Shown here one piece after another: positions 53,700 through 62,059 of a stretch of DNA of 64,000 nucleotides. The number at the start of each line of letters is the position of its first letter. Positions within the stretch are counted from its first letter, which is position 1. The notes under the pieces are model-generated. The model saw only the letters and a list, made by a program, of their open reading frames with translations. It made no database searches and had not been told where the DNA came from. Origin of the DNA: Lachnospiraceae bacterium (lineage in GTDB: Bacteria > Bacillota > Clostridia > Lachnospirales > Lachnospiraceae); assembly GCA_017469935.1 (NCBI GenBank), contig JAFUFL010000044.1, positions 1 through 64,000 on the forward strand, given 5' to 3'. Made by a program: the position numbers and the translations under genes.

Positions 53700-54983
53700 T
53701 TATCCGATCGCCGCAAATCCGTTCTCCAGATCCGCGATGATATCATCTATATGTTCCGTTCCGATGGAGAGACGGATCGTATTCTGCTTAATTCCCTGGT
53801 CGAGCAGTTCCTCTTCCGAGAGCTGGGAATGGGTTGTCGACGCCGGGTGAATGACAAGGCTCTTGACATCCGCCACGTTTGCCAAAAGAGAGAATATCTT
53901 CAGGTTGTCGATAAACTTCCAGGCTTCTTCCTTTCCTCCTTTGATCTCAAAGGTGAAGATGGATGCGCCGCCGTTCGGGAAATATCTCTCATAGAGCGCG
54001 TGATCGGGGTGATCCGGGAGAGAAGGATGGTTTACCTTCTCGACCTGCGGATGGTTCCTGAGGAATTCCACGACCTTCGCGGTGTTCTCCGCGTGCCTGT
54101 CCAGTCTCAGGGACAGAGTCTCAACGCCCTGCAGCAGCAGGAATGCGTTGAAAGGAGAAATCGTTGCACCGGTATCCCGGAGCAGAATGGCTCTTATATA
54201 AGTCACAAAAGCAGCCGGTCCTACCGCATCATAGAAAGAGATTCCGTGATAGCTGGGGTTGGGATCCGCGATATTGGGATATTTCCCGCTGGCTTTCCAG
54301 TTGAATTTTCCGGATTCCACGATTATGCCCCCGAGTGTTGTCCCGTGACCGCCGATGAACTTGGTCGCGGAGTGGACAACGATGTCGGCGCCGTGCTCGA
54401 TCGGCCGGATCAGGTAAGGAGTGCCGAACGTGTTGTCGACCACCACCGGAAGTCCGTATTTGTGCGCGATCTCGGAGATCGCGTCGATGTCCGGGATATC
54501 GCTGTTGGGATTGCCCAGTGTCTCAATGTAGATGGCTCTCGTATTCTCTTTAATGGCCGCTTCGACTTCCGAGAGATTGTGAGCATCCACAAAAGTAGTC
54601 TCGATCCCATACTGCGGAAGTGTATGTTCCAAAAGATTGAAGCTCCCTCCGTAGATTGTCTTCTGCGCCACAATATGTCCGCCGTTTGCAGCCAGCGCCT
54701 CAATGGTATAGGTAATCGCTGCCGCTCCGGAAGCCAGGGCCAGGGCTGCACTTCCGCCCTCCAGGGCCGCCAGTCTCTTTTCCAGTACGTCCTGGGTCGA
54801 ATTCGTGAGCCTTCCGTAAATATTGCCGGGGTCGGCGAGCCCGAATCTGTCAGCCGCGTGCTGACTGTTGTGGAAGACGTAAGAAGTAGTCTGGTAGATC
54901 GGCACCGCGCGGGAATCCGTGGCCGGATCCGCCTGCTCCTGTCCGACGTGTAACTGCAGTGTCTCAAATCTATAGTTTGCCAT
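53700..54983 (-). CDS. metY: O-acetylhomoserine sulfhydrylase / aminocarboxypropyltransferase
   Basis: 427 residues from ATG 54983 (AAAGGAG upstream). PLP fold-type I enzyme that makes homocysteine from O-acetylhomoserine and sulfide. Motifs: TLQLHVGQEQADPATDSRA, PIYQTTSYVF, GGSFNLLEHTLPQYG, VVDNTFGTPYLIRP and VVHSATKFIGGHG with the PLP lysine, then HPASTTHSQLSEEE. It is the first gene of metY-cysK. Upstream lies a 400-nt leader with a consensus promoter, a Met/Cys-containing leader peptide and a terminator/antiterminator pair, pointing to attenuation by sulfur amino acids. Confidence 0.95.
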   Translation of the reverse strand: MANYRFETLQLHVGQEQADPATDSRAVPIYQTTSYVFHNSQHAADRFGLADPGNIYGRLTNSTQDVLEKRLAALEGGSAALALASGAAAITYTIEALAANGGHIVAQKTIYGGSFNLLEHTLPQYGIETTFVDAHNLSEVEAAIKENTRAIYIETLGNPNSDIPDIDAISEIAHKYGLPVVVDNTFGTPYLIRPIEHGADIVVHSATKFIGGHGTTLGGIIVESGKFNWKASGKYPNIADPNPSYHGISFYDAVGPAAFVTYIRAILLRDTGATISPFNAFLLLQGVETLSLRLDRHAENTAKVVEFLRNHPQVEKVNHPSLPDHPDHALYERYFPNGGASIFTFEIKGGKEEAWKFIDNLKIFSLLANVADVKSLVIHPASTTHSQLSEEELLDQGIKQNTIRLSIGTEHIDDIIADLENGFAAIG

Positions 54984-55060
54984 TGTTTTTCTCCTTTTTA
55001 TTTCATTACTTTCCGAAATCGGTTCGGGCCGCCCCTCCGCCGGATTTCGCGCATCATTCC

Positions 55061-55104
55061 GGGTAAAAGAAGTGCCCGGGAGTTTCAAAGCGGACTCCCG
55101 GGCA
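55061..55104 (-). terminator. Leader terminator (attenuator) of metY
   Basis: On the minus strand TGCCCGGGAGT (55104-55094) pairs with ACTCCCGGGCA (55083-55073) around 10 nt and is followed by CTTCTTTTA. The 5' arm can instead pair with CTCCCGGGCA at 55213-55204, inside the leader ORF, which would break the terminator. Confidence 0.7.
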
Positions 55105-55173
55105 AATGGCTTTCTTAATACTTATCTCAAAGCTTTGCAGCAATCAACATCGTATCGGATCAAGGCGTACGCA

Positions 55174-55269
55174 TTAAAAGGAAACCGCCTCAGCCATATT
55201 ACATGCCCGGGAGACTCGCATTCGACACCACATCCCCATGTTCTGATACTGTTTGTTTCTGCTCTTCAT
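55174..55269 (-). CDS. metY-cysK leader peptide (31 aa, containing Met and Cys codons)
   Basis: ATG 55269 follows an AGAGGTG ribosome binding site. The 31-residue peptide contains QNMGMWCRMRVSRACNM: four internal Met and two Cys in 15 residues, the two amino acids whose synthesis depends on the genes downstream. Codons 19-22 (GTC TCC CGG GCA) are the antiterminator arm. If the ribosome pauses on the Met/Cys codons, this arm is free to pair with the terminator's 5' arm; if it runs on, the terminator forms. This is the logic of classical amino-acid attenuators; the application here is inference from sequence. Confidence 0.65.
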   Translation of the reverse strand: MKSRNKQYQNMGMWCRMRVSRACNMAEAVSF

Positions 55270-55386
55270 TTTCTGCACCTCTGACCTCGCCTTTGCCTGC
55301 GGTCTTATTTGTTGTAAAACCTGCGGCCGGGTCTGTTTTCCTGTACTTCTTTCGTATGGGAAGCACTTTCTGCTTGATTTATTGGC

Positions 55387-55415
55387 ATTATATTTCTATT
55401 CGCCTACTATGTCAA
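55387..55415 (-). promoter_or_regulatory. metY promoter, full consensus
   Basis: Minus-strand TTGACA (55415-55410), 17 bp, TATAAT (55392-55387). A perfect sigma-A promoter suggests control lies after initiation. The leader is about 400 nt. Confidence 0.88.
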
Positions 55416-55472
55416 TAGGTTATTAGTAAAAAATAGTTTTTTGCTCCATCCTTTCCGCACGCGTGTGCATCA

Positions 55473-55565
55473 TTTAACTCAGTGGGGGATTGTCTCCCGC
55501 CACTGAGTAAGATTTGCTTCAAACTCACCGCCTGTAGAGGCGAGAGACTTCCCACCTGAGTTAAA
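55473..55565. repeat. Nested inverted-repeat element
   Basis: TTTAACTCAG (55473-55482) pairs with CTGAGTTAAA (55556-55565). Alternatively ACTCAGTGG (55477-55485) pairs with CCACTGAGT (55500-55508). A second small hairpin CGCCT-GTAG-AGGCG lies at 55529-55542. The right end covers the stop codon of the zinc-ribbon gene. The shape recalls the ends of IS200/IS605-type elements, but no transposase is present; it may simply be a terminator region. Confidence 0.5.
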
Positions 55566-57453
55566 AATCCTGCCACTCATATTCCGCAGGATTCACTTTT
55601 CTGAATTCTGCATTGAACTCGTCCTCGGTGAGTCTCCCTTCTCCGTTATAATAAGGCTCATCCGGATAATTCTCGAAATCCGCCTCATACAAATCAGTTT
55701 TGATCAGTCTGTTTCCGGCCTCATTAAGCGCATGCACTGCGTACTCTCCGTAAAAAGCGCCGCCGGAGCTGTATCGGATCACGCTTCCGTCTTCACACGC
55801 CCAGCAGACAGTTCTGTAAAAGCAATCGGTGATCAGCGGGATCAGCCTGCCTTCTTTCTGTGTATAGAGCGAATAGAAATTACCGAGTTCTCTTGTATAT
55901 TCATCACCTATGAGAAGCTCTTTGGTTCCGTCATTGTTGATGTCGTAGAGGCAGTAACAGAGCTGCGTCGGATTGGTTGCCCACTCCTGGATCAAATTGA
56001 GATTGACCATCGGATATTCCTTATGGAGATAGTACATCTGATCAGCGTCGAAAACGCTCATCACTGCCCTGTACTGATCAAGTATATCCTCGTAAGTGTT
56101 CCGGGAAAATGCTCTTTCACGCTCTTCCCTTCCCGAAGGAGGTATATTCTGCTCGCCCGCTTTATACTCCGAACGGTTTTCAATCTCCGAGTACATCCGG
56201 GAGGTCTGTACATAGTCATACGTATTCTCTTCGCTGGCAGTAATAAGTGAGTATCCTCCCCTTACCAGGTCTGTTTTCCAGTATTCGGCGCCTTCCGTGA
56301 GCTGATTCCTGGGCGCACTCAGCTCCACGCCGATCTGTTTCCAACACACTGTATCGCATTCATAGCGATTCTCATAATCGTATATGAGGTAGTCCTCTGC
56401 AAATGTCTCCCCTCCGTTATTATACCTTTGGACCGATGTATCCTGTGCACAGTAGACAGTCTTGTAGTTCTCCTCGTCCGTATAAGTGTTCACAAGAAAT
56501 TCCATTTCCGCAGAACCCAACCCGAGTTCTCCCAGTTCATAGGCCTTTCTGAAAGTGCCCCCATCCAGCGTGTACAATACCCAGTAGCCGGTCTCTCCGT
56601 TAGCAAACACGCCGCCTCTGAATTCAAATTGAAAGAGGTACTCTTTTCCTTCCAGACTGATAATTCCGAACTGTTCCAGAGAAGCATTGCTCCCTGAGAG
56701 TCCATCCGGGAGTCTGATCGAATCAACTTTCTCTACCTCTTTCGCCGCGTTGAACCTGTAAATATCCGTAATGAGATTGACAAGTTTCCAAGAGGAGTTA
56801 TTGTAAACGTCCGTCTCTGTCACGATTCGATAAATGACCATCTCTTTATTGCCGTCGCTGTCCAGGTCCGCCAGGTCCATACCGACCACTCCTTCGCGCA
56901 GACACCAGTTCTGAGCCTCCGTATAGTAAGTATCGGATGTCAATACAGCTTCTAACCGTGATTCATCGACTGCGCCGTAGGCGGAAACCTCCTCGGCAAA
57001 ATATTCTTTAAAGGCCGCGATTGCCTCTTCCTCCTGGGATGTCTCATCTTTTGGCACGTTCCCGGCATCCGGCCCCGCTCCTCCTCCCCGGTCCGCAGGA
57101 GTGTCTTGATCTGTCTCTTTTTTCGGCGTATCGGCAACCGGCACCGTTTCCTGTTTATTCTCTTTGAGAATAGCGGCCCCGACCAAAATAACCCCGGCAA
57201 AAAGCACGGCGATCAAAGACACAAGCGCTATGGTTACGATTCTGGTCTTATTTGTCCCGCCGTCATTAAAGCCGTCATAATCGTTCGGCATATTCTGCCT
57301 GTTCGGCGGCATCTGCCGGTTTGGTCCGCCGCCGGGTGTCATTTTCCTGTATCCGCCGGGCGCCGATCCGTTTACGAAAAGCTCTTTCCCGCAGTTCTCG
57401 CAAAATTTTGAGTCATCGGTATTTTTATGTCCGCATTCTGTACAGAATTTCAT
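55561..57453 (-). CDS. Zinc-ribbon membrane-anchored protein with FG-GAP-like calcium loops
   Basis: 630 residues: zinc ribbon MKFCTECGHKNTDDSKFCEN-C, a Pro/Gly/Asn-rich linker, one membrane helix (about 72-93), then a large extracellular-looking part. Two DxDxDG-like loops occur, DLADLDSDGNKEMVIY (about 195-210) and YDINNDGTKELLIGDE (about 525-540), as in FG-GAP/VCBS and dockerin-like folds. No enzyme motif is seen. The start overlaps the end of the DNA polymerase IV gene by four bases (ATGA), so translation is coupled to it. Confidence 0.78.
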   Translation of the reverse strand: MKFCTECGHKNTDDSKFCENCGKELFVNGSAPGGYRKMTPGGGPNRQMPPNRQNMPNDYDGFNDGGTNKTRIVTIALVSLIAVLFAGVILVGAAILKENKQETVPVADTPKKETDQDTPADRGGGAGPDAGNVPKDETSQEEEAIAAFKEYFAEEVSAYGAVDESRLEAVLTSDTYYTEAQNWCLREGVVGMDLADLDSDGNKEMVIYRIVTETDVYNNSSWKLVNLITDIYRFNAAKEVEKVDSIRLPDGLSGSNASLEQFGIISLEGKEYLFQFEFRGGVFANGETGYWVLYTLDGGTFRKAYELGELGLGSAEMEFLVNTYTDEENYKTVYCAQDTSVQRYNNGGETFAEDYLIYDYENRYECDTVCWKQIGVELSAPRNQLTEGAEYWKTDLVRGGYSLITASEENTYDYVQTSRMYSEIENRSEYKAGEQNIPPSGREERERAFSRNTYEDILDQYRAVMSVFDADQMYYLHKEYPMVNLNLIQEWATNPTQLCYCLYDINNDGTKELLIGDEYTRELGNFYSLYTQKEGRLIPLITDCFYRTVCWACEDGSVIRYSSGGAFYGEYAVHALNEAGNRLIKTDLYEADFENYPDEPYYNGEGRLTEDEFNAEFRKVNPAEYEWQDF

Positions 57454-58766
57454 GTCTTTCCTTTCCTGAGCGTCCCGCTGCCGTACCTGCCGTTTACCTT
57501 ATTCATCATATCGTCAAGCTTAGCCTGCCGCGCGCTCCTGGCTTTCTGCGCTCGTCGAATTGCCTCCTCCGCCAGCCGTGCCTCTTCTTCCGCTTTCCGG
57601 GCCTTCTCGTCCTCCTCGTTTCGGTCCGCCCATTCAAACAGGTCCATCTGATGGATCTGCTTTTCGCTGATCCTGGATACGCCCACGCCGATCAGCCTTA
57701 TGGTGACTCCGGCTTCGAACAGGCCGTCCGGCCCATTCAGCAGTTTATCCGCCAGTAGAAGCGCCGCCGCTTCTATATCCTTCGCGCGGTCGGTCATGTC
57801 CGGCAGAGACATCTGTCTTGAGTATCGCTCGAAGCCTGACGACTTGACCTGGAAAGTGACCGTCTGCCCGGTCAGGCCGCTCTTCTGCAGTCTTCCCGCC
57901 ACTTTTTCCGAGAGCATACGGATGACGGGAACGCCGTCCGTCTGATAATTCTCCCTTGTGATGTCTTCCGACAGCGTGCGCTCGTTCGAGACGCTCTTGG
58001 CCTGCTCCCTTTCCGGATCAACGCGGGATTTGCTGATCCCGTTGGCGCTGTTCCAGATATAGGCGCCGCTTTTTTGCCCCAGCACAGACTGAAGGAGCGA
58101 CAGGTCCGCTCCCGCCGCGTCCCCGATCGTGTTGATCCCGATCAGCTGCAATTTCTGCGCAGTGGACTTGCCGCAGCCGTGCAGCGTGCCGATGGAAAGC
58201 GGCCACATCTTGACCGGCACTTCCTCGGGGTACAGCGTGTGCGTCTTGTCCGGTTTTTCAAAGTCGCTCGCCGTTTTGGCCAGGAGTTTGTTGACCGAGA
58301 TGCCGACATTGACGGTAAACTTCAGTTCCTCCCGGACATGGTCCCGGATCTGCTTTGCCAGAGCCAGTGCGCCCTCCCGGTCCGTCGGCGCTATGCGGTC
58401 TGTGAGATCCATGTAGGCCTCATCGATCGACACCTGCTGGATCAGCGGCGTATACCCGGCCAAAATATCCATCAGCGCGCGGGAATACTTCCGGTAGGTC
58501 TCAAAATCCGGTGGGACCAGCACCAGCTGCGGGCACTTCTGGAGTGCCTTGACAACAGGTTCTCCTGTTTGGACGCCGTACTTTTTGGCCGGAATAGACT
58601 TCGCAGTGATGATCCCATGCCGCGTTTTCACGTCCCCGCCGACGCCCGAAGGGATGGTCCGCAGATCTACCGCGCCCGGGTCCTCCGCCAGGATCTTAAG
58701 CGCGGACCAGGACAGAAAGGCACTGTTCACATCCACATGAAAGATTGTACGTTCATAGCCGTCCAT
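57450..58766 (-). CDS. dinB: DNA polymerase IV (Y-family translesion polymerase)
   Basis: 438 residues from ATG 58766 (AGGAGAAGGAAA upstream; the frame is open 58 codons further but without homology). Y-family motifs: IFHVDVNSAFLSWSAL (catalytic Asp), GGDVKTRHGIITAKS, QVSIDEAYMDLT (Asp-Glu pair), NVGISVNKLLAKTASD, and the helix-hairpin-helix GTLHGCGKSTAQKLQLIGI, then a little-finger domain. Error-prone bypass of DNA lesions. The C-terminal 60 residues are an unusual run of Glu/Ala/Arg (EEDEKARKAEEEARLAEEA). Confidence 0.93.
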   Translation of the reverse strand: MDGYERTIFHVDVNSAFLSWSALKILAEDPGAVDLRTIPSGVGGDVKTRHGIITAKSIPAKKYGVQTGEPVVKALQKCPQLVLVPPDFETYRKYSRALMDILAGYTPLIQQVSIDEAYMDLTDRIAPTDREGALALAKQIRDHVREELKFTVNVGISVNKLLAKTASDFEKPDKTHTLYPEEVPVKMWPLSIGTLHGCGKSTAQKLQLIGINTIGDAAGADLSLLQSVLGQKSGAYIWNSANGISKSRVDPEREQAKSVSNERTLSEDITRENYQTDGVPVIRMLSEKVAGRLQKSGLTGQTVTFQVKSSGFERYSRQMSLPDMTDRAKDIEAAALLLADKLLNGPDGLFEAGVTIRLIGVGVSRISEKQIHQMDLFEWADRNEEDEKARKAEEEARLAEEAIRRAQKARSARQAKLDDMMNKVNGRYGSGTLRKGKT

Positions 58767-58791
58767 TTTCCTTCTCCTGCTCCATTTTATA

Positions 58792-59286
58792 TCACGCTGT
58801 CGCCAGCGCCTGCATGGAATAAATAAGTATATAGAGAGAGAATATAATGATATTTGACCGAATCGAGCGCGCCGCTTCCAGCGCAAAATCCTTTCTTTTC
58901 CTTCCGTATCTCCATAGATAAAGACACTTGAACCCCTCATAAAAAAGAATACACAGAAAACAGCCCGTCCAGGAAAACCCGGAAGCTATCGTGATCAGCG
59001 ACATCACTGCGAAAATAGTCACTTCAATAACTTCATGTTCGGGCGGAATCGGGGCATGACAATACTTGCACTTTCCCCCGTGAACAATAAATGCAAAGAT
59101 CGGGATCTGTTCGTGGAGGGCAAGCTTATGGCCGCACGACGGGCAATATGCCTGTTTGTCACTTACGGAGACCCGCGCGCCGTCGCGAAGGCGCAGTATA
59201 TCTGTAGTGCCGTAAGCTCCTATACAATAATAAACCAGCAGTATGGCACCTCTTACTATGATTAAGTCTTTATTTAACATGTGCAA
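58792..59286 (-). CDS. Orphan prepilin-peptidase N-terminal (DiS_P_DiS-like) membrane protein
   Basis: 164 residues. A hydrophobic start is followed by AYCPSCGHKLALHEQIPIFA and GGKCKYCHAPIPPEHEVIEV, the two CxxC pairs and spacing of the cytoplasmic loop in type IV prepilin peptidases (PF06750 region). After that come two or three helices but no catalytic aspartates of the A24 peptidase, so this is only the N-terminal module. No pilus genes are near. The start is uncertain: no good ribosome binding site precedes the first ATG. It could be a remnant or a specialised zinc membrane protein. Confidence 0.7.
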   Translation of the reverse strand: MHMLNKDLIIVRGAILLVYYCIGAYGTTDILRLRDGARVSVSDKQAYCPSCGHKLALHEQIPIFAFIVHGGKCKYCHAPIPPEHEVIEVTIFAVMSLITIASGFSWTGCFLCILFYEGFKCLYLWRYGRKRKDFALEAARSIRSNIIIFSLYILIYSMQALATA

Positions 59287-59351
59287 TTAACTTATGTCTA
59301 TTATACCAACAGCCAAACGTAATTCCTGATTCTGATGTCACCGGAAGCTCT

Positions 59352-59882
59352 TTACTGAGCCCCCTGTGACGCCCTCTCTTTCACTACTTTGATAAAAGTC
59401 TTCGCGTACATCGGAAGATCCGGAGGTCTTCTCCCCGATACGATATTGCCGTCTACGACCGTCTCCTCGTCTACCCAGATGCCGCCCGCATTGCTCATAT
59501 CGTCCTTGATGCCGGGCGTGCTCGTCACTTTTTTGCCGCGGAGTATGTCCGCGCTGATCAGCACCCAGCCCGCATGGCAGATCTCCCCGATCGCTTTTCC
59601 GTCCGCATTCATCTTTCTGACAATGCTCAGGACTTCGGGGAAACGGCGCAGTTTGTCGGGAGCCCATCCGCCTGGAACCAGAAGTCCGTCATATTCATCC
59701 GGATCGAGATCTTTAAAGCTAAGCTTTACCTCGCAAGGTACGCCGTACTTGCCGTAATAGGTGCCGGGCTTCTCGGCGGCAAAATCCACCTGCCAGCCTT
59801 CTTCTCTGCACCTGTACACAGGATACCAGACTTCCAGGTCTTCAAAATCTGCGCTGATCAGCTGCAAAATCTTCTTGCTCAT
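59352..59882 (-). CDS. PfpI/YhbO-type DJ-1 superfamily protein
   Basis: 176 residues. The nucleophile region is GEICHAGWVLISADILRGKK, with the Cys-His pair characteristic of the PfpI/YhbO branch; the LLVPGGWAPDKLRR loop and N-terminal SADFEDLEVWYPV contain the other conserved acidic residues. Members are described as intracellular peptidases or deglycases; the true activity here is open. GGGAGA precedes the ATG. It follows the 5'-nucleotidase gene by 48 bp on the same strand. Confidence 0.92.
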   Translation of the reverse strand: MSKKILQLISADFEDLEVWYPVYRCREEGWQVDFAAEKPGTYYGKYGVPCEVKLSFKDLDPDEYDGLLVPGGWAPDKLRRFPEVLSIVRKMNADGKAIGEICHAGWVLISADILRGKKVTSTPGIKDDMSNAGGIWVDEETVVDGNIVSGRRPPDLPMYAKTFIKVVKERASQGAQ

Positions 59883-59930
59883 AATCGTTCTCCCTTCTTA
59901 ATTGATGGTTTTCAGCCTTCTGCTTCCCTC

Positions 59931-61850
59931 TTAAGCCGCATCCGGCAGTTTCAGGACCTGTCCGGGCAGGATCAGGCCGGGCCTTTTAATAATATCTCTG
60001 TTGTTCTCGTAGAGCAGCGTCCACTTGGTGCCGTCGCCGTACAGCTTCTCCGCGATGTTCCACAGGCAGTCCCCGCGCTCAACGGTGTAGGTATCTCCCG
60101 CTGCCGCGCCGGCTTCGGCGGCCGGCGCATCGCCCGATTGATCCGACGCCCCCGTCTCGCCTGCGCCTTCCGAGGATGCAACCTCATCCTGCGCAGCATC
60201 GCCGTTCTCTGCAAGTATAATGGTCTGCTCCTTGCGGGCCGTGCCGTATTTCTCAGCAGACAGGACACCCCCCAGCTCATTCGTTATATAATCGATCAAA
60301 AGCTCGTCGAACAGGACTCCCGTTTCGATCCCTTCCGTCATCGCAAAGGCGAAGTAGGTATCTCCGCCCGCCGCCATGAAATCGTTCATGGCTACCGCAT
60401 AGGTATCATTGGGATCGAAGGGCTTTCCGTTGATGCTCTCAATGCTGACCCTTTGGATGGACGCGGGGCTGTAATAGGACGATCCGGGATATTGGTCCCC
60501 TTTGTCGTACTCCTTGGTCGTATCGAGCGTCATGGTAATGCCTCCGGTCTGCGGATATCCCCCGATCGGTTCCGGCGTACAGAATGTTGACGCTTCCAGT
60601 GCTTCAAGAAGATCTTCTCCGGTCACATACCTTACTACCAGCGAGTTTGTAAAAGGATAGACCGTATTGACGTCTTCCTTGGTCACCTCTCCGGCCGGAA
60701 TGGCGGCGCGGATCGATCCGCCGTTTATGATCGCCACCAGATGGTCTTCCGGTACCTCAAGCATGCTCGGATCTTCCAAAAAATACCAGCGCATAGCATC
60801 CACGATCAGGTCTCCGCTATTCGTCTCCCCGGTCCGGTTGGCGGATTTATCCGCCTCAAAGGCCACCTCGCTCTCACCGATCTTTACTCCGTATTCCTCG
60901 TCGATGCGGGCCTGTATCTCTTTTGCCGCCGCATATGCCGCCGACGATTCGTCCGCCGCGATCTGGTCCGTGGCGACAAGATAATGGTCCTCCGCTTTTC
61001 CGTCTTCGCCAATGACCAAAACACCGATATTTTCGAATTTAGTCCCTGTTGACTGGATGAGGTCATTCTCCCCGTCTCCGGTCATCACGGTGTGGGAGTG
61101 ACCGTCGAAGATCGCATCGATCCCGGTCGTATTCTTTACAAGATCAATGGAGCGGTTGCCGCCCGCGGCGGACTCCTCGTCCACTCCGAGATGCGTGATA
61201 GCAATCACAATGTCCGCGCCTTCATCGCGCAGGGCTTTCGCCTCCTCTTCCGCGATCCGGTACATATCACTTCCGCCGTAGAAGGTCAGGCCGATGATCT
61301 TGGACGGATTCGCCTTGGTTTGGGACTCTTGAGTGTCCAGTCCGAGAAATCCGATCTTCAGTCCGGATTTTGCCTCATACAGATAATGAGGGGCTGCGAT
61401 CGGCGCTCCGTTCTCATAGATGTTGGCGCAGATCACCTTAAACTCGGCCTTTTCCAGATTTTCCCTGAGTTTATCATAACCGAAGTCGAACTCGTGATTC
61501 CCCAGGCCTGCTACCGTGTAGCCCGCCGCGTTCATCATCGTAATCGCATCTACCCCGGAAGATACGTTCACATAGGGGCTTCCCTGACTGAAATCGCCCG
61601 CATCGGCCAGGATCACTTCCGCGCCGAGCGCCTCATAGGCCTTGCGAAGAGCGGCCATCTTTGCGTAGCCTTCAATCGCGCCGTGAACATCGTTGGAATG
61701 CAGGATGACGATTTTTCCCATGAGATCCTCCGTGGGAACGGGACGGATATCCTGCGGATAGGTTCCCTCCGCGTGAACTCCTGTAGAGAGGCACAGCAGC
61801 ATCAGCGACAACATTAAAACAAATTGTAAAACATGGTGTTTTCTCTGCAT
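59931..61850 (-). CDS. Exported 5'-nucleotidase / 2',3'-cyclic phosphodiesterase with C-terminal LysM
   Basis: 639 residues. Signal peptide about 1-27; N-terminal metallophosphatase domain with ILHSNDVHGAIEG, LADAGDFSQGSPY, GLGNHEFDFGYD, AITHLGVDEE and FDGHSHTVM; C-terminal 5'-nucleotidase domain with NSGDLIVDAMRW, NGGSIRAAIPAG and the VAMNDFMAAGGDTYFAF nucleoside-binding part. After an Ala/Glu-rich linker, a LysM module ends the protein (YTVERGDCLWNIAEKLYGDG...). It probably sits on peptidoglycan and salvages nucleosides and phosphate. GGGGA precedes the ATG. Confidence 0.93.
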   Translation of the reverse strand: MQRKHHVLQFVLMLSLMLLCLSTGVHAEGTYPQDIRPVPTEDLMGKIVILHSNDVHGAIEGYAKMAALRKAYEALGAEVILADAGDFSQGSPYVNVSSGVDAITMMNAAGYTVAGLGNHEFDFGYDKLRENLEKAEFKVICANIYENGAPIAAPHYLYEAKSGLKIGFLGLDTQESQTKANPSKIIGLTFYGGSDMYRIAEEEAKALRDEGADIVIAITHLGVDEESAAGGNRSIDLVKNTTGIDAIFDGHSHTVMTGDGENDLIQSTGTKFENIGVLVIGEDGKAEDHYLVATDQIAADESSAAYAAAKEIQARIDEEYGVKIGESEVAFEADKSANRTGETNSGDLIVDAMRWYFLEDPSMLEVPEDHLVAIINGGSIRAAIPAGEVTKEDVNTVYPFTNSLVVRYVTGEDLLEALEASTFCTPEPIGGYPQTGGITMTLDTTKEYDKGDQYPGSSYYSPASIQRVSIESINGKPFDPNDTYAVAMNDFMAAGGDTYFAFAMTEGIETGVLFDELLIDYITNELGGVLSAEKYGTARKEQTIILAENGDAAQDEVASSEGAGETGASDQSGDAPAAEAGAAAGDTYTVERGDCLWNIAEKLYGDGTKWTLLYENNRDIIKRPGLILPGQVLKLPDAA

Positions 61851-62007
61851 AATTTCCCCTTTTTGAGTCTGTATGTAAACTCTTTTCCTTACAAAACAGT
61901 ATATCCACTACCTGCAGATTATGAAAAGGGCAAAACATACAGATTTTGTTACTTTTACTGCTCCGGCTCTATTTTGCCGTATCCGCATGCAAAAAGAACT
62001 GCCGCTC

Positions 62008-62036
62008 TTGATTTACCCATTTACCCACTGTATAAT
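62008..62036 (+). promoter_or_regulatory. Promoter of the Rrf2 regulator gene
   Basis: TTGATT (62008-62013), 17 bp, TATAAT (62031-62036). The rest of the 61851-62059 gap shows nothing else clear. Confidence 0.75.
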
Positions 62037-62059
62037 AGGAAAAATAAAGGAGGTACGCT

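Noticed and set aside
54984-55386. S-box (SAM) riboswitch or T-box before metY
   Set aside because: Neither the conserved SAM-I core nor a T-box antiterminator sequence (GGTGG-ACCGCG type) is found; the leader-peptide attenuator explains the layout better.
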